Shown one piece after another: positions 34,759 through 44,886 of a DNA stretch of 64,000 nt. Each line of letters begins with the position of its first letter. The first letter of the stretch is position 1. Made by a program: the position numbers and the translations under genes. The notes beneath the pieces were generated by a model that made no database searches, was not told the origin of the DNA, and saw only the letters and a program-made list of their open reading frames with translations. The stretch is from Aminipila terrae. GTDB taxonomy: Bacteria; Bacillota; Clostridia; Peptostreptococcales; Anaerovoracaceae. The stretch is taken from the NCBI RefSeq assembly GCF_010120715.1, contig NZ_CP047591.1:620001-684000 (forward strand), written 5' to 3'.

Positions 34759-35942
34759 CTACATTGCAGCATTATCCTTTATATATAAATCTGTTATTTT
34801 CAGTTGTTTCAAATAATTCAATACATTAAAAGAAATGGAATCCATTTTATCAGTATCTGAAATACTTATATTCAGGATGTAGATTTCATTCATATAAATG
34901 ATAAACTTAACAAATGCATCAACAATTCTTACGTTTGGAAGGGAAGTATGCAAAGTGCATTTATCTGTATAAAGCTTTTCATATCCAAGGCCAACTTCTA
35001 ACTGAATAAAATTTAAGTCGTCAAGATAACATTTATTTAATCCAAAGATATATTTTCGATCACCTTTTAGAATAATCTTTCTGATGATATCAGAAACGCA
35101 GAAATAGTCTATATTTTCTATACACTGTACTTCTATTTCAAGTTTTTGCTTCTTAAACCCACCCTTATCCTGGCTTCCACTCATAACAGCCATCGGTTTT
35201 TCCATCAGTTTATTATATAGAAGTTTCAACTCATTGCTGGGAGAAATATTTAAATCACTCCTTAATGCAGCCTCAAATTTTTTATAACAGTTTATGGCTT
35301 CATTCCGTTTCTCCAGGTTTAAGTAGGCATTAAGCAGTTTTTGTACAATCTTTTCATTGTAGGGTTCAATGCTGACTAATTCATTTAAGATTTTAATACA
35401 TTCCTCAAACTTATTATACCTTTCAGATTTCTCTGCTATTGCGTTGAGTAAATCCACATATTTATTCTGATAAACAATTCTCTCCAGGATGATTTTTTCA
35501 TTAAATTCATCACAATTTTTTAAATAAATTCCCTCTAGGAAATCCCCCTGAACAATTGCTTATAGCTATATAAATCTTCTATGGACTGTTCTTCCCCCCT
35601 GCATTCAAACTTCATGAGCTTGAGCATATCCGATTCAAAAGCATACTTAGCATTTAAATGACAATAGTCTTTGGTGGATAGAATCAAATCTTCCCCACAT
35701 TCATCTGCATGAATAACCTTCTTAATGTTCCAGAGATTGTAACGCAGATTATACCTGGCTGCTTCATCATCACTGTCTGCCCACAGATAAGATATCAGTT
35801 TTTCCCTACTGATTCCATTTTTGATGTTGAGCATTAAAAGACTAATAAGAGCAACCCCTTTATTGCTCAATTTATGCTCTAAATTTTTTTCTCCATATTT
35901 AAACTCTACCCTTCCCATCAGATTTATAATCAGTTCAGTCAT
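34759..35942 (-). CDS. SARP/BTAD-type transcriptional regulator, interrupted by a one-base frameshift
   Basis: The 5' frame (35942-35535) encodes an OmpR/PhoB-like winged helix (FKYGEKNLEHKLSNKGVALISLLMLNIKNGISREKLISYLWADSDDEAARYNLRYNLWNIKKVI). The 3' frame (to 34759) encodes a bacterial transcriptional activation (TPR-like) domain (ERYNKFEECIKILNELVSIEPYNEKIVQKLLNAYLNLEKRNEAINCYKKFEAAL) and a C-terminal ~170-residue domain of unknown type. One more G in the G5 tract at 35544-35548 restores a 394-residue protein with GDFLEGIYLKNC at the join. The start overlaps the amidohydrolase stop (ATGACTGA), so it probably regulates that operon. Confidence 0.75.
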
Positions 35943-37496
35943 GATCGTTCACTCCCAGGCATAATTCATTTGTATGGTATAAAATACAGCCGGATTTAAT
36001 GGTGGTTGCTACACCCACATCCTTTATTTTTTCTCTTGGTACTTTCATAATATCTTTATTCAAAATCACTATATCTGCCAGTTTGCCAACTTCCAGGCTG
36101 CCTTTTGTTTTTTCTTCAAAAACTGCATATGCCCCATTGATTGTAAACATTCGGATTGCTTCCATGATGTCCACTCTGTGATCTGCCACAGGATGATTCA
36201 CTGCCGAGTGTATACCCAGTGTTGGTCCTATAGGGGTTACATCACTTTCAGAACTTCCACAGATAATCACTCCGCTATCGGTAATTTCTCTGAACGGATT
36301 TGACTCTTGATAATGCTGGCCGATTCTCACCTCATACATTTTACCTTTTCCTCCCCACAAATATTCATAGGTAGGCTGCATGGAAAACACAAGTCCCAGT
36401 TCTCTGGCCCTTAAAACTTGACTGTCATTTACCAGTTCCGCGTGTTCAAGCCGATGCCTGAGCCCTGTGTTTCCTGTAATATTCAGAGCATGTTCATGGG
36501 CCCTGATTGCTAGCTCAATAGCCCTGCCCCTATCACATGAAGTGAGGTTTGTATTCGCTTTTTATAGCATTCCACTAAAAATTCATTTAAATCCTCCTGA
36601 GTAAAATACAGTTCTCCCATATTCTCAGGGTCATCCGCATAAGGAAAATATAATGCAGCACTTCTGGATCCCAGCGTTCCATCTATAAATGGGTTTAATC
36701 CCATCCTTGATAATCGTAACTCCTTTATCCTCTTAATATCTGAAGTCTGGTAATATAAATTAACGTCAATGGGGAAAGTATCTCTATAATCATATATCAG
36801 TTCTGCATCTTTATTGCAGAATAAGAAACCTCCCTCCATGGTGTCAATGGTAGTTATTCCATGTTTAATTGCACTGTCCAGTACACCTTTCACCGCATCC
36901 AGCCGGTATGCATTGGATATGCTTTTCAAAATATTTTCCCTAAGCATAACGTTAGCCTGCTGTTTAAAGATTCCTGTAGGCATGGCCTTGCTGTCCAGTT
37001 CTATTCCACCCAGTGTAAAGGGTATTTTGTAATATAAAATACCATAAGTATTCAGTGCACTTACATGAAATTCACTGCTGGTAACCCAGACAGGTACATC
37101 ATTGCAGAATTTATCCAGCACCGTCCTGTCTGGGAAACACTTTTCCTTTAAATTATAAGGATATAACCTCTTTGCATGTATAGGCTGTTCCGGCGTTAGT
37201 TTAGCCTGCTCCCTGATTAAATCTCCCACATCATCAAAAGATGTAGCCTCCGATAAATCTAAACTCAGGGAATTAAGACCTGTCTGAACCAGGTGGAAGT
37301 GGCTGTCATAAAATCCTGGAAGAACAGTATTTCCTTTGGCATCCATTATACGGTCAATACTGTCAAATATTATTTTATATTCCTCTTTGTAACCCAGTCC
37401 GGAAATATTGTTATCCGTTATGGCCACCCAATCATAAATATTATCATTGGCTACGCATAGACATTTTCCATTTATTATCAATAGATCTGCATGCAT
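35935..37496 (-). CDS. YtcJ-like amidohydrolase, interrupted by a one-base frameshift
   Basis: A metal-dependent hydrolase of the amidohydrolase 3 (YtcJ/LAF3-like) family. The 5' frame (37496-36510) has the HxH motif in GFYDSHFHLVQTG and ends at HVIGAG; the other frame continues RAIELAIRAHEHAL ... RHRLEHAELV to HTNELCLGVNDHD at 35935. One base added near 36527-36530 gives 520 residues, close to the 540 of its paralogue at 37655. The substrate is unknown; acylated amino acids or other amides are plausible given the neighbouring permease and M20 peptidase. Confidence 0.8.
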
Positions 37497-37654
37497 TCTC
37501 TTTTCCTGCTTTCTAAATTAATTTTACAAACGGGTCAGGTCAACTTATGTAATGTTTAACGTCAATATCTTTACAGCATTATAGCTTAATTCAGGAACAC
37601 TTTCAATGGCCTGCATAGGGCCTGGAATTCTAATGAACTAACGCCTTTTTATTT

Positions 37655-39277
37655 TCACCCTCTGGAATATTTAATCACTCCGTTTACTATTGTCATTTCT
37701 ACCTGGATATCTTTAATCTGTTCTTCAGGAATTTCATAAATATTTTTATCCAATACCACCATATCTGCATATTTTCCCACTGAAAGAGTCCCTCTCTCGT
37801 TCTCCTGAAATGCTGCATACGCTCCTTCTATGGTGAAACTTTTTATGGTTTCATCTACTGAAAGGCAGTTTTCAGGATACCAGGCAGGATCCTGATCATT
37901 TTCAGGATTTTTCCCAGTCACTGCACAATAAATATTGGGAATGATATCAAACTTTTCAACCGGGCAGTCTGAACCACCGCTTAAGTGCATATTCCTGTCT
38001 GCATATGCCCTCCAGTTATAGCTTGTTTTACCAAGGTCCCGGCCTACTCTGGCATTTATGATTTGTCTGTCATACCGGATAAAAATCGGCTGTGCGTAAA
38101 TCAGTAAATTCAACTTCCTTATGCGCTCAATTAGCTCCATGTCTGTAATCTGACAGTGTACAATTCCATGCCTTGAATCTATTCTGGGGAATTCCAGCAT
38201 TATTTTTTCAAAACTGTTTACTGCCATTTCTATAGCTGCATCCCCAATGCAATGAATTGCTATCTGCATGCCGTTCTCATGACCCATTTTTATCATTCTG
38301 GTCAAACTCTCCTGATCATACAATGCCACTCCCCGGGTGCTGGGATCATCACAGTAAGGGTTTCTCAAATAAGCAGTCCTGGCTCCCAGAGATCCATCAT
38401 TTAGTAACTTCAATGGACCGATTTTATAAAATCCGGACTCATAGCCAGTCTTATAACCTTTATCAAGAAAAGCCTGAAGTTTTTCCGGTGTCCGCAAAAG
38501 GCACTGTTGGTATATTCTGATAGGGAGCCGACCTTCAGCAGCCAGTTCTTTATACGCGGTTATAATTAAATCAAGGGTGTCACCGGTAAAGGTTTCAAAG
38601 TCATCTGTCTGCAGGGCAGTAATTCCTTTTGAAGCTGCGTCCATACAGGCATCTATTATTCTATTCTTAAGATCTTCAATTTCAGGTGCACCCAAATTAT
38701 TCCATATAATATTTTGTGCACTTTCTCTTAAGATTCCATTTGCCTGGCCCTTCTCATCGGTCTCTACAATACCATTGGAAAACGCAGGTATATTCTCTGA
38801 CAGTCCAAGTATCTCTATAGCCTTTGAGTTTATAACCGTAGCATGATAACAGGTCCTTGTTATGGCAATGGGAATATCTTTGGAGATTTTATCCAGATCA
38901 TCTCTTGTAGGGAAAACTGGCACCTCCCAATAGTCCTGGTTCCATCCGCATCCCAGCAGCCACTGATTGCCTTCAGTCAATCTCTCAAGTCCCATCTGGC
39001 ATAAGGAAATGACATCCTCAATAGATTTTGCCTGTGATAATTCTACTTTACGTTTTGTATTGGCATAATAAATCAAATGCAGATGACTGTCAGAGAATCC
39101 TGGTAAAACAAATTTTCCCTTTAAATCAACTTTTCTTGTATCTGAATCTCCTAAAGAAAGAATTTCTTCATTGCTGCCTGTTCTTGCAATAATACCATTT
39201 TTAACTGCCACGGCTTCAGCTTCTGGCCTTACCTTATCCATTGTTTTAATTTTTCCATTGTAAAAAATAGTGTCCAT
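37655..39277 (-). CDS. YtcJ-like amidohydrolase
   Basis: A 540-residue amidohydrolase with HxH in GFSDSHLHLIYY (residues ~60-70), the later metal ligands in GMQIAIHCIGDAA and RHGIVHCQI, and the C-terminal Asp in LSGGSDCPVEKFD. It is a paralogue of the next gene downstream. It lies 23 bases after the M20 peptidase gene. The gap 37497-37654 shows no gene or clear terminator. Confidence 0.85.
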   Translation of the reverse strand: MDTIFYNGKIKTMDKVRPEAEAVAVKNGIIARTGSNEEILSLGDSDTRKVDLKGKFVLPGFSDSHLHLIYYANTKRKVELSQAKSIEDVISLCQMGLERLTEGNQWLLGCGWNQDYWEVPVFPTRDDLDKISKDIPIAITRTCYHATVINSKAIEILGLSENIPAFSNGIVETDEKGQANGILRESAQNIIWNNLGAPEIEDLKNRIIDACMDAASKGITALQTDDFETFTGDTLDLIITAYKELAAEGRLPIRIYQQCLLRTPEKLQAFLDKGYKTGYESGFYKIGPLKLLNDGSLGARTAYLRNPYCDDPSTRGVALYDQESLTRMIKMGHENGMQIAIHCIGDAAIEMAVNSFEKIMLEFPRIDSRHGIVHCQITDMELIERIRKLNLLIYAQPIFIRYDRQIINARVGRDLGKTSYNWRAYADRNMHLSGGSDCPVEKFDIIPNIYCAVTGKNPENDQDPAWYPENCLSVDETIKSFTIEGAYAAFQENERGTLSVGKYADMVVLDKNIYEIPEEQIKDIQVEMTIVNGVIKYSRG

Positions 39278-39300
39278 TTCAACCCCCTTGATATTTTGAT

Positions 39301-40512
39301 TTATAGTAGTATGCTTTCCAGGAAATGATATATTGTCTCTGATGTTTTAACAATTGAATCAATGGATGCATATTCGTCGCTGCTATGCAGTCCCTTTCCA
39401 TCTGCTCCGAAAATTACAGCAGGGGCATTCAACCTGGAACCCAGATAATTAAAATCTCCGATACTTTGCAAATAGCCAATACTCATTTTTTTTGCACATA
39501 CTTGTTCAGCTGTCTGAATGAATTTTTCCACGTAGACATTTGTCCTTTCAACGGTATAAGGTAAAAAGCCTTTTGACCCTTCCGATGGAGCTTCTCTGAA
39601 ATTGATTTTATATTCACAATGAATACCGGATCTCTCTATGGCATTTTCAATTTCCCGTTGTATGGTACCTTCATTTTCGTTTCTTACTATGTGCCAGAAA
39701 AGTTTTATCTTTGCATAATCCGGGACGCTGCATGCACCCCCGTCACTTTCAATACCAACTACACATAGCACGCCTTTCCCCAGAAGCTTATCCTCTACGT
39801 ATTGTATTTCACCTAAAGCACATACAACTTTAGCCGCTTCGTCTGCTGCGTTGGTTCCTTTCTCTGGTACTGCAGCATGTGCAGATTTCCCGAAGATTTC
39901 AATTTCCAGTCCATATCCCCCTCTTGCTCCCAGGCAAATAGCAGGATAAGGCATTTCTATAAATGCAGCACTTGGTTCTGCAATAATTGAAAAATCAACG
40001 CCTTTAAGCAATCCATCTTCAATAAGTGCATTGGTACCCAATCCATAAGGGCCTTCCTCATCAGAAACTAATGTAGTGATTAATTTACCTTTAAAACTTT
40101 TATAATTTTCAGAGAACTTTTTTACTGCAAGCATGATGGCACAACAGCCGGATTTCATGTCAAGGGCACCCAAACCGTAAATATTTTCTTCTTCTATCCA
40201 TCCTTCATATGGATTTACGCTCCAGCCCTTACAAAGGTTCACCGTATCCAGATGACCATTCAAGCATATGGTAGGGCCTTTTGAATCACCCTGCATGATT
40301 AAAACTACATTTTTTCCTTTAAACTTTGTGATTTTATTGTCTTCATATGTATGGATGTAAGAATCCAACTGATTTCTATGAAACCAGCCGTCAACGAATG
40401 ACATAATTTCATCTTCCTGAAAATATGGACTTTTTATGGAAATTAAATCTTTCATTAATTCGATGGTTTCTTTTTTTAAGACTTCATAAGAATTGTTGTT
40501 TTGTATATTCAT
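39301..40512 (-). CDS. M20-family metallopeptidase (ArgE/DapE-like)
   Basis: A 403-residue di-zinc peptidase/deacylase. Zinc-binding motifs: CLNGHLDTVNL, GLGALDMKSGCCA and VSDEEGPYGLGT, and a dimerisation domain in the middle (GKSAHAAVPEKGTNAADEA). The start is ATG 40512 after GAGGAAC; it overlaps nothing but lies only 14 bases from the permease stop. It probably removes acyl or amino-acyl groups from substrates taken up by the permease (inference). Confidence 0.85.
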   Translation of the reverse strand: MNIQNNNSYEVLKKETIELMKDLISIKSPYFQEDEIMSFVDGWFHRNQLDSYIHTYEDNKITKFKGKNVVLIMQGDSKGPTICLNGHLDTVNLCKGWSVNPYEGWIEEENIYGLGALDMKSGCCAIMLAVKKFSENYKSFKGKLITTLVSDEEGPYGLGTNALIEDGLLKGVDFSIIAEPSAAFIEMPYPAICLGARGGYGLEIEIFGKSAHAAVPEKGTNAADEAAKVVCALGEIQYVEDKLLGKGVLCVVGIESDGGACSVPDYAKIKLFWHIVRNENEGTIQREIENAIERSGIHCEYKINFREAPSEGSKGFLPYTVERTNVYVEKFIQTAEQVCAKKMSIGYLQSIGDFNYLGSRLNAPAVIFGADGKGLHSSDEYASIDSIVKTSETIYHFLESILL

Positions 40513-40525
40513 TTTTTGTTCCTCT

Positions 40526-41974
40526 TTACTCTTCATTCTCCTCTGTCTTTATAAAAGAAGTATTATTTATATTTGCTTCAAGGAAAGATTCATATTTAAC
40601 AGGAATTATTTTGCCCTTCTTATAAACAATAAATCCGACTATAAAGTAAATGACAATCATTGGTGCCCCTATATAAAATGTCAGCCTTGTGGACTCACTT
40701 ACTGCAGTAACAATAGCAATGAAGATTAAGAAAATAAGTCCTAAAACTGTAGCGGTTGGATAGGCTTTTGATTTAAATTTCAGATTTTCTACTTTTCCCT
40801 CATGTTTAACAAGCCATTTACGGAAACAATAGTGAGATAGCAGGATACCAAACCATGTTAACAGTGTGTTAAAACCAGCTATAGAAACAATCCACACGAA
40901 AACCTTATCTGGTGAAGCAAAGTTTGTTGCCAGCGAAACCAGACCAATAGCCATTGTCATTAATATGGCCGGGGCAGGTATTCCTCTGCTGTTTACTCTG
41001 CCAAAGATTTTTGGTGCTTTCCCTTCCTGTGAAAGTGCCATCAGCATTCGGCTTGCTACATATACTACAGAATTCGTACAGGATGCCAGTGAGGTGAGAA
41101 TAACAATATTCATCGCAACAGCTGCTGCCTGGAATCCGGCCAGCTTAAATACACCTGCATATCCGTTATTCATAACACTTACCTGATCAAACGGCACAAC
41201 TAAACTCATTACGGTTACAGATCCTACATAAAACAGTACAATTCTGAAAAATACAGTTTTAATAGCAGATGGTACGTTTTTTTCTGGATTTTCAGTTTCA
41301 CCAGCAGCAATGGTAACTGTTTCTACCCCAAGGTAAGACCAGATAACACCGGCAGCGGTTAAAATAACTGCAGAGAACCCAAAAGGCGCCATAGTATGGG
41401 AATTCCAGTTCTCAAATCCAATAAAGCCCTGTTTTCCTACAATTCCTAAAATCATCAGGATACCTACAACAATAAAGATGATTACTGTGACAACTTTAAT
41501 GCTGGCAAACCAGAATTCAGCTTCTCCATAAGCTTTTACTGTAAACAGGTTTAAAGCCAGAACAATACATCCGATGATAAGACACCATATAAATGGCGGA
41601 ACGCTTGGAAAGAACTGCTGTAGGATAACAGCACCTCCCACCAGCTCTGCCCCAATGGAAATGGAGGCATTAATCCATACATTCCAGCCCACTGCAAACC
41701 CAAAGACCGGATGAACAAACAAACCTGCAAAAGTGGCATAAGCCCCCGATGTAGGTAAAAATGTTGACATTTCACCAACACCATTCATAAGAACATATAC
41801 TAGAATACCGATAATAAGATAGGCAAGAGGTCCGCCAAAAGCTCCAGCATTTTGGATATTATATCCGGATGTCAGAAACAACCCTGTTCCGATTGTTCCG
41901 CCGATAGCGATCATGTTTAAATGTCGCTTTTTGAGTCCTCTTTTTACGTGATTATTGTTGTTTTCTTCACTCAT
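40526..41974 (-). CDS. APC-family amino acid permease
   Basis: A 482-residue transporter with about 12 membrane helices and the amino-acid-permease signature near the N-terminus (RHLNMIAIGGTIGTGLFLTSGYNIQNAGAFGG). It belongs to the AnsP/GabP/LysP group and takes up amino acids by proton symport. It is the first gene of the operon that continues with the M20 peptidase and amidohydrolases. AAAGGAAG ribosome site. Confidence 0.9.
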   Translation of the reverse strand: MSEENNNNHVKRGLKKRHLNMIAIGGTIGTGLFLTSGYNIQNAGAFGGPLAYLIIGILVYVLMNGVGEMSTFLPTSGAYATFAGLFVHPVFGFAVGWNVWINASISIGAELVGGAVILQQFFPSVPPFIWCLIIGCIVLALNLFTVKAYGEAEFWFASIKVVTVIIFIVVGILMILGIVGKQGFIGFENWNSHTMAPFGFSAVILTAAGVIWSYLGVETVTIAAGETENPEKNVPSAIKTVFFRIVLFYVGSVTVMSLVVPFDQVSVMNNGYAGVFKLAGFQAAAVAMNIVILTSLASCTNSVVYVASRMLMALSQEGKAPKIFGRVNSRGIPAPAILMTMAIGLVSLATNFASPDKVFVWIVSIAGFNTLLTWFGILLSHYCFRKWLVKHEGKVENLKFKSKAYPTATVLGLIFLIFIAIVTAVSESTRLTFYIGAPMIVIYFIVGFIVYKKGKIIPVKYESFLEANINNTSFIKTEENEE

Positions 41975-42237
41975 TGTTATCTTCCTTTCTCTTTAATTTC
42001 GTTGCAGGACAACATTTTTACTCAGTATATACTGCCTGCAATTCTGATTTTATCCATCATAGCATTCTGCTGTTTATATTTAGGTTTAAATTTGTCTGAT
42101 TTATTAGAAAATATATGTTTAATATTTTAACCAAAAAATATTTTAAAACAAAGTGTTTATCCACAAAAAAACCATTCAGGTATTGCCTGAATGGTTTTCA
42201 TAATTTTATGTTTTATAACTTTGATAAGTTTTTATAC
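41975..42237. promoter_or_regulatory. Leader of the permease operon
   Basis: A gap of 263 bases. It holds the terminator of the upstream operon (42165-42194) and presumably the permease promoter. I saw no sigma-54 core (GG-N10-GC) and no clear sigma-A boxes. Confidence 0.4.
42165..42194 (-). terminator. Terminator of the lysA-dacA-dapF operon
   Basis: A perfect 9-bp stem CCATTCAGG / CCTGAATGG with a 5-base loop is followed on the minus strand by TTTTTTT. Confidence 0.9.
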
Positions 42238-42792
42238 TTATTTAAATTCATTTTTCAGAATGGAATAATACAATCTGTCTATGTATTCCCCTTCCTGATA
42301 GAAAAAGTCCCTTAATGTTCCTTCATAAGTCAGTCCGCATTTTTCAATAACCTTCCGTGAAGGTGTATTGGTGGATTTATGACAAATCTGCACTTTATGC
42401 AAATTAATTTTATCAAATCCGTAGCTGATTACAGCCTTTGTTGCTTCAGTAGCAAGACCCTTTCTCTGAAAAAGGCTTCCAATACAATATTCTATTTCTC
42501 CAAAATGATTTTTACTGTCCACTAAAAAATACGCAATCTGGCCTATACACTCATTTGTTTCTTTTAAAATAACCGCCCATCTGTAATAATTTTCTTTTTC
42601 ATAAGAACTAATATATTTATTGAGTAATTCTTTTACTTCTTGTTTTGTAGTATAAACTGGCTCTGCATACATAAACTGGACATCAGGGTCACTAACCCAG
42701 TATTTCAGCATATCTTCATCATCTGAATACAAAAAACGTCTTAGACTTAGCCTTTCTGTTTCAATTTTACAAGTACCAACATGAGTTAACAT
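42238..42792 (-). CDS. GNAT-family N-acetyltransferase (RimJ/RimL type)
   Basis: A 184-residue acetyltransferase: IETERLSLRRFLYSDDEDMLKYWVSDPDV at the start, acetyl-CoA-binding loop QRKGLATEATKAVISYGFDKI and HKSTNTPSRKVIEKCGLTYEGTLRD. The substrate may be a small amine, an amino acid or a protein N-terminus. It is the last gene of the lysA operon, 26 bases after the aminotransferase gene. Confidence 0.85.
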   Translation of the reverse strand: MLTHVGTCKIETERLSLRRFLYSDDEDMLKYWVSDPDVQFMYAEPVYTTKQEVKELLNKYISSYEKENYYRWAVILKETNECIGQIAYFLVDSKNHFGEIEYCIGSLFQRKGLATEATKAVISYGFDKINLHKVQICHKSTNTPSRKVIEKCGLTYEGTLRDFFYQEGEYIDRLYYSILKNEFK

Positions 42793-42818
42793 CTTATACC
42801 TCTTTCATCATCAGTGTT

Positions 42819-43991
42819 TTAGCGTTCCTCAACTGCTTTTCTTAACTGGTCCAACGCCTGTTTCAGAATGACCCTCGGACAGGCAGCATTTATTCTCATA
42901 AACCCTTCTAAAGATCTGGAAAATGTATTGCCACTGTTTAAGCCCAACTTTGCTTTTTTTATCATAAATTCATTTAATCCATCCTGAGACATATTTAATT
43001 TCCTGCAGTCAAGCCAGCCAAGATAGGTGCTTTCTGGAATGCAAAATTTTATATCTGGAATATTTTCCCTTAAATATTCGTCAATAAACAGCATATTTTT
43101 TTCTAAATATAAAATCAGCTGTGAAAGCCATTCTTCTCCATATCTGTATGCTGCTTCTGTGGCAACCAGGCTGAAGCAGTTATTTCGGAGAATATCCATA
43201 CCCTTCCATACATAATCAAACTTCTGTTTCAGTTCATCATTTGGAAAAATGGCAATAGAAGCCTGCAATCCGGCCAAATTAAATGTCTTAGATGCTGCAA
43301 GACAAGTTATAATGTGTTTTCCTGCATGGTCACAGGCATGCACTGTAGGAGTAAATTTATTTCCCCATAAAATTAAGTCAGAATGGATTTCATCAGCTAT
43401 TATGGTTACCCCATACTTTATGCAAAGTTCTACAACCTTCTTAAGTTCCTCTCTGCTCCACACTCTGCCTACAGGATTGTGAGGATTACAAAAAATGAAC
43501 AGCCTAGGTCTCATAGCCAGTTTAGTTTCCAGATCCTGAAAGTCTATGGTGTATTTACCCTCTTTTTCTACCAAGGGATTTTCCAGCACTCTTCTTCCCC
43601 AGTTTTCAACTACATCATAAAACTCCGAATAAACTGGAGTCTGTATGAGAACGTAATCCGTACTGTCCGTCAGTTCTCGTACCAACACTGACATAGAAGG
43701 AACTACTCCCGGACTGAAGCTTATCAAAGATTTATCAATGGTACGGTTATTTCTCTTTTCCTGCCAGTTACAAATGGCCTCATAGTAGGAATCTGGCCGG
43801 TATGTATACCCAAATATGCCCTGCCTGGCACGTTCTTCCAGAGCATCAATAATGGGCTGTGCTGTTTTAAAATCCATGTCAGCAATCCAAAGGGGCAGTA
43901 AATCATCTGTGCCAAATTTCTTTTTCCTTTCGTCATATTTAGCAGAAAAATTATTGCTTCGATTTACAACCTCATCAAAATTATATTTCAC
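42819..43991 (-). CDS. MalY/PatB-family PLP enzyme (aminotransferase or C-S lyase)
   Basis: A 390-residue class I/II PLP enzyme. The MalY/PatB subgroup is shown by LPLWIADMDFKTAQPI at the start, NPHNPVGRVWSREEL, ADEIHSDLI and the PLP lysine in AASKTFNLAGLQ (near residue 233). Members cleave cystathionine or cysteine or transaminate. GTG start at 43991 after GGAGGAG. In this operon a role in amino-acid catabolism fits. Confidence 0.85.
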   Translation of the reverse strand: MKYNFDEVVNRSNNFSAKYDERKKKFGTDDLLPLWIADMDFKTAQPIIDALEERARQGIFGYTYRPDSYYEAICNWQEKRNNRTIDKSLISFSPGVVPSMSVLVRELTDSTDYVLIQTPVYSEFYDVVENWGRRVLENPLVEKEGKYTIDFQDLETKLAMRPRLFIFCNPHNPVGRVWSREELKKVVELCIKYGVTIIADEIHSDLILWGNKFTPTVHACDHAGKHIITCLAASKTFNLAGLQASIAIFPNDELKQKFDYVWKGMDILRNNCFSLVATEAAYRYGEEWLSQLILYLEKNMLFIDEYLRENIPDIKFCIPESTYLGWLDCRKLNMSQDGLNEFMIKKAKLGLNSGNTFSRSLEGFMRINAACPRVILKQALDQLRKAVEER

Positions 43992-44020
43992 TCCACTCCT
44001 CCTTAAGTCAAATATACTTC

Positions 44021-44863
44021 CTACAGAACTAAATCTTCATCCATTACTTCACCAATTGCTACTATATTTGTATCTCCAGTTAAGTAAAGATTCTCTACCT
44101 TACTTTCATTTAGTTCCACATGAACGGATAATATACCTCCTGGAACATGTAAATTAACAGGTTTGCCTTTGTCAATAACCCCTTTTAAAGAAAGGACGAC
44201 TGCTGTAGACCCCGACCCGGTTCCGCAGGCTAAAGTAAAGTCTTCAACACCACGTTCAAAAGTTTTTAATCTTACGTCGTTTTCCTTCATTATTTCATAA
44301 AAGTTCACATTTACTCCCTTAGGGAAATCATGGTAATATCTGATTTTCCTCCCTAGTTGGAACAACTTTTTCTCATCAAAATCACAAAGTCCGTTTATTT
44401 TCACAACTGCATGGGGCAGGCCCGGATTTCCCAGTTCAATATATGAATATTCATATGCTGTCCCATCAATACTTAAAGTTTCATCCAGCTTTATTATTTC
44501 CGGATTGTTTAAACGGATTTTATATTTTCTTTTATTTATTCTCCATGCCGGCACATCTCCTGCAAGAGTTTCAATAACCATGGATCCTCCTGCAATTTTA
44601 TTTTCGTAAGCATATCTGGCTATACACCTTGCACCATTACCACACATTTCTCCCAGGGTTCCGTCGGAATTATAGAATCGCATTTGAAAATCCCCGGCGT
44701 GCTGTGGTTTATCTACAACCATCAAAGCATCTCCTCCTACCGATATTCTTCTTGTGCACACCCGCTTTGCGATTTCAGGGAATTTTTCTACAGGAATATT
44801 CAACTCTATATTGTTTACAATAATAAAATCGTTTCCAGTGCCTTGCATCTTAGCAAATTTCAT
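44021..44863 (-). CDS. dapF: Diaminopimelate epimerase
   Basis: A 280-residue enzyme interconverting LL- and meso-diaminopimelate. The two catalytic cysteines are in GEMCGNGARC (Cys74) and TLACGTGSGSTA (about residue 215). Together with lysA in the same operon it can channel DAP to lysine, or supply meso-DAP. AGGAGGAAT-type ribosome site. Confidence 0.95.
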   Translation of the reverse strand: MKFAKMQGTGNDFIIVNNIELNIPVEKFPEIAKRVCTRRISVGGDALMVVDKPQHAGDFQMRFYNSDGTLGEMCGNGARCIARYAYENKIAGGSMVIETLAGDVPAWRINKRKYKIRLNNPEIIKLDETLSIDGTAYEYSYIELGNPGLPHAVVKINGLCDFDEKKLFQLGRKIRYYHDFPKGVNVNFYEIMKENDVRLKTFERGVEDFTLACGTGSGSTAVVLSLKGVIDKGKPVNLHVPGGILSVHVELNESKVENLYLTGDTNIVAIGEVMDEDLVL

Positions 44864-44886
44864 AACATTCCTCCATGTAACAGTTA

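Noticed and set aside
41975..42237. Sigma-54 promoter for the amino acid permease operon
   Set aside because: No GG-N10-GC core with TGGCAC/TTGC similarity was found on the minus strand there.
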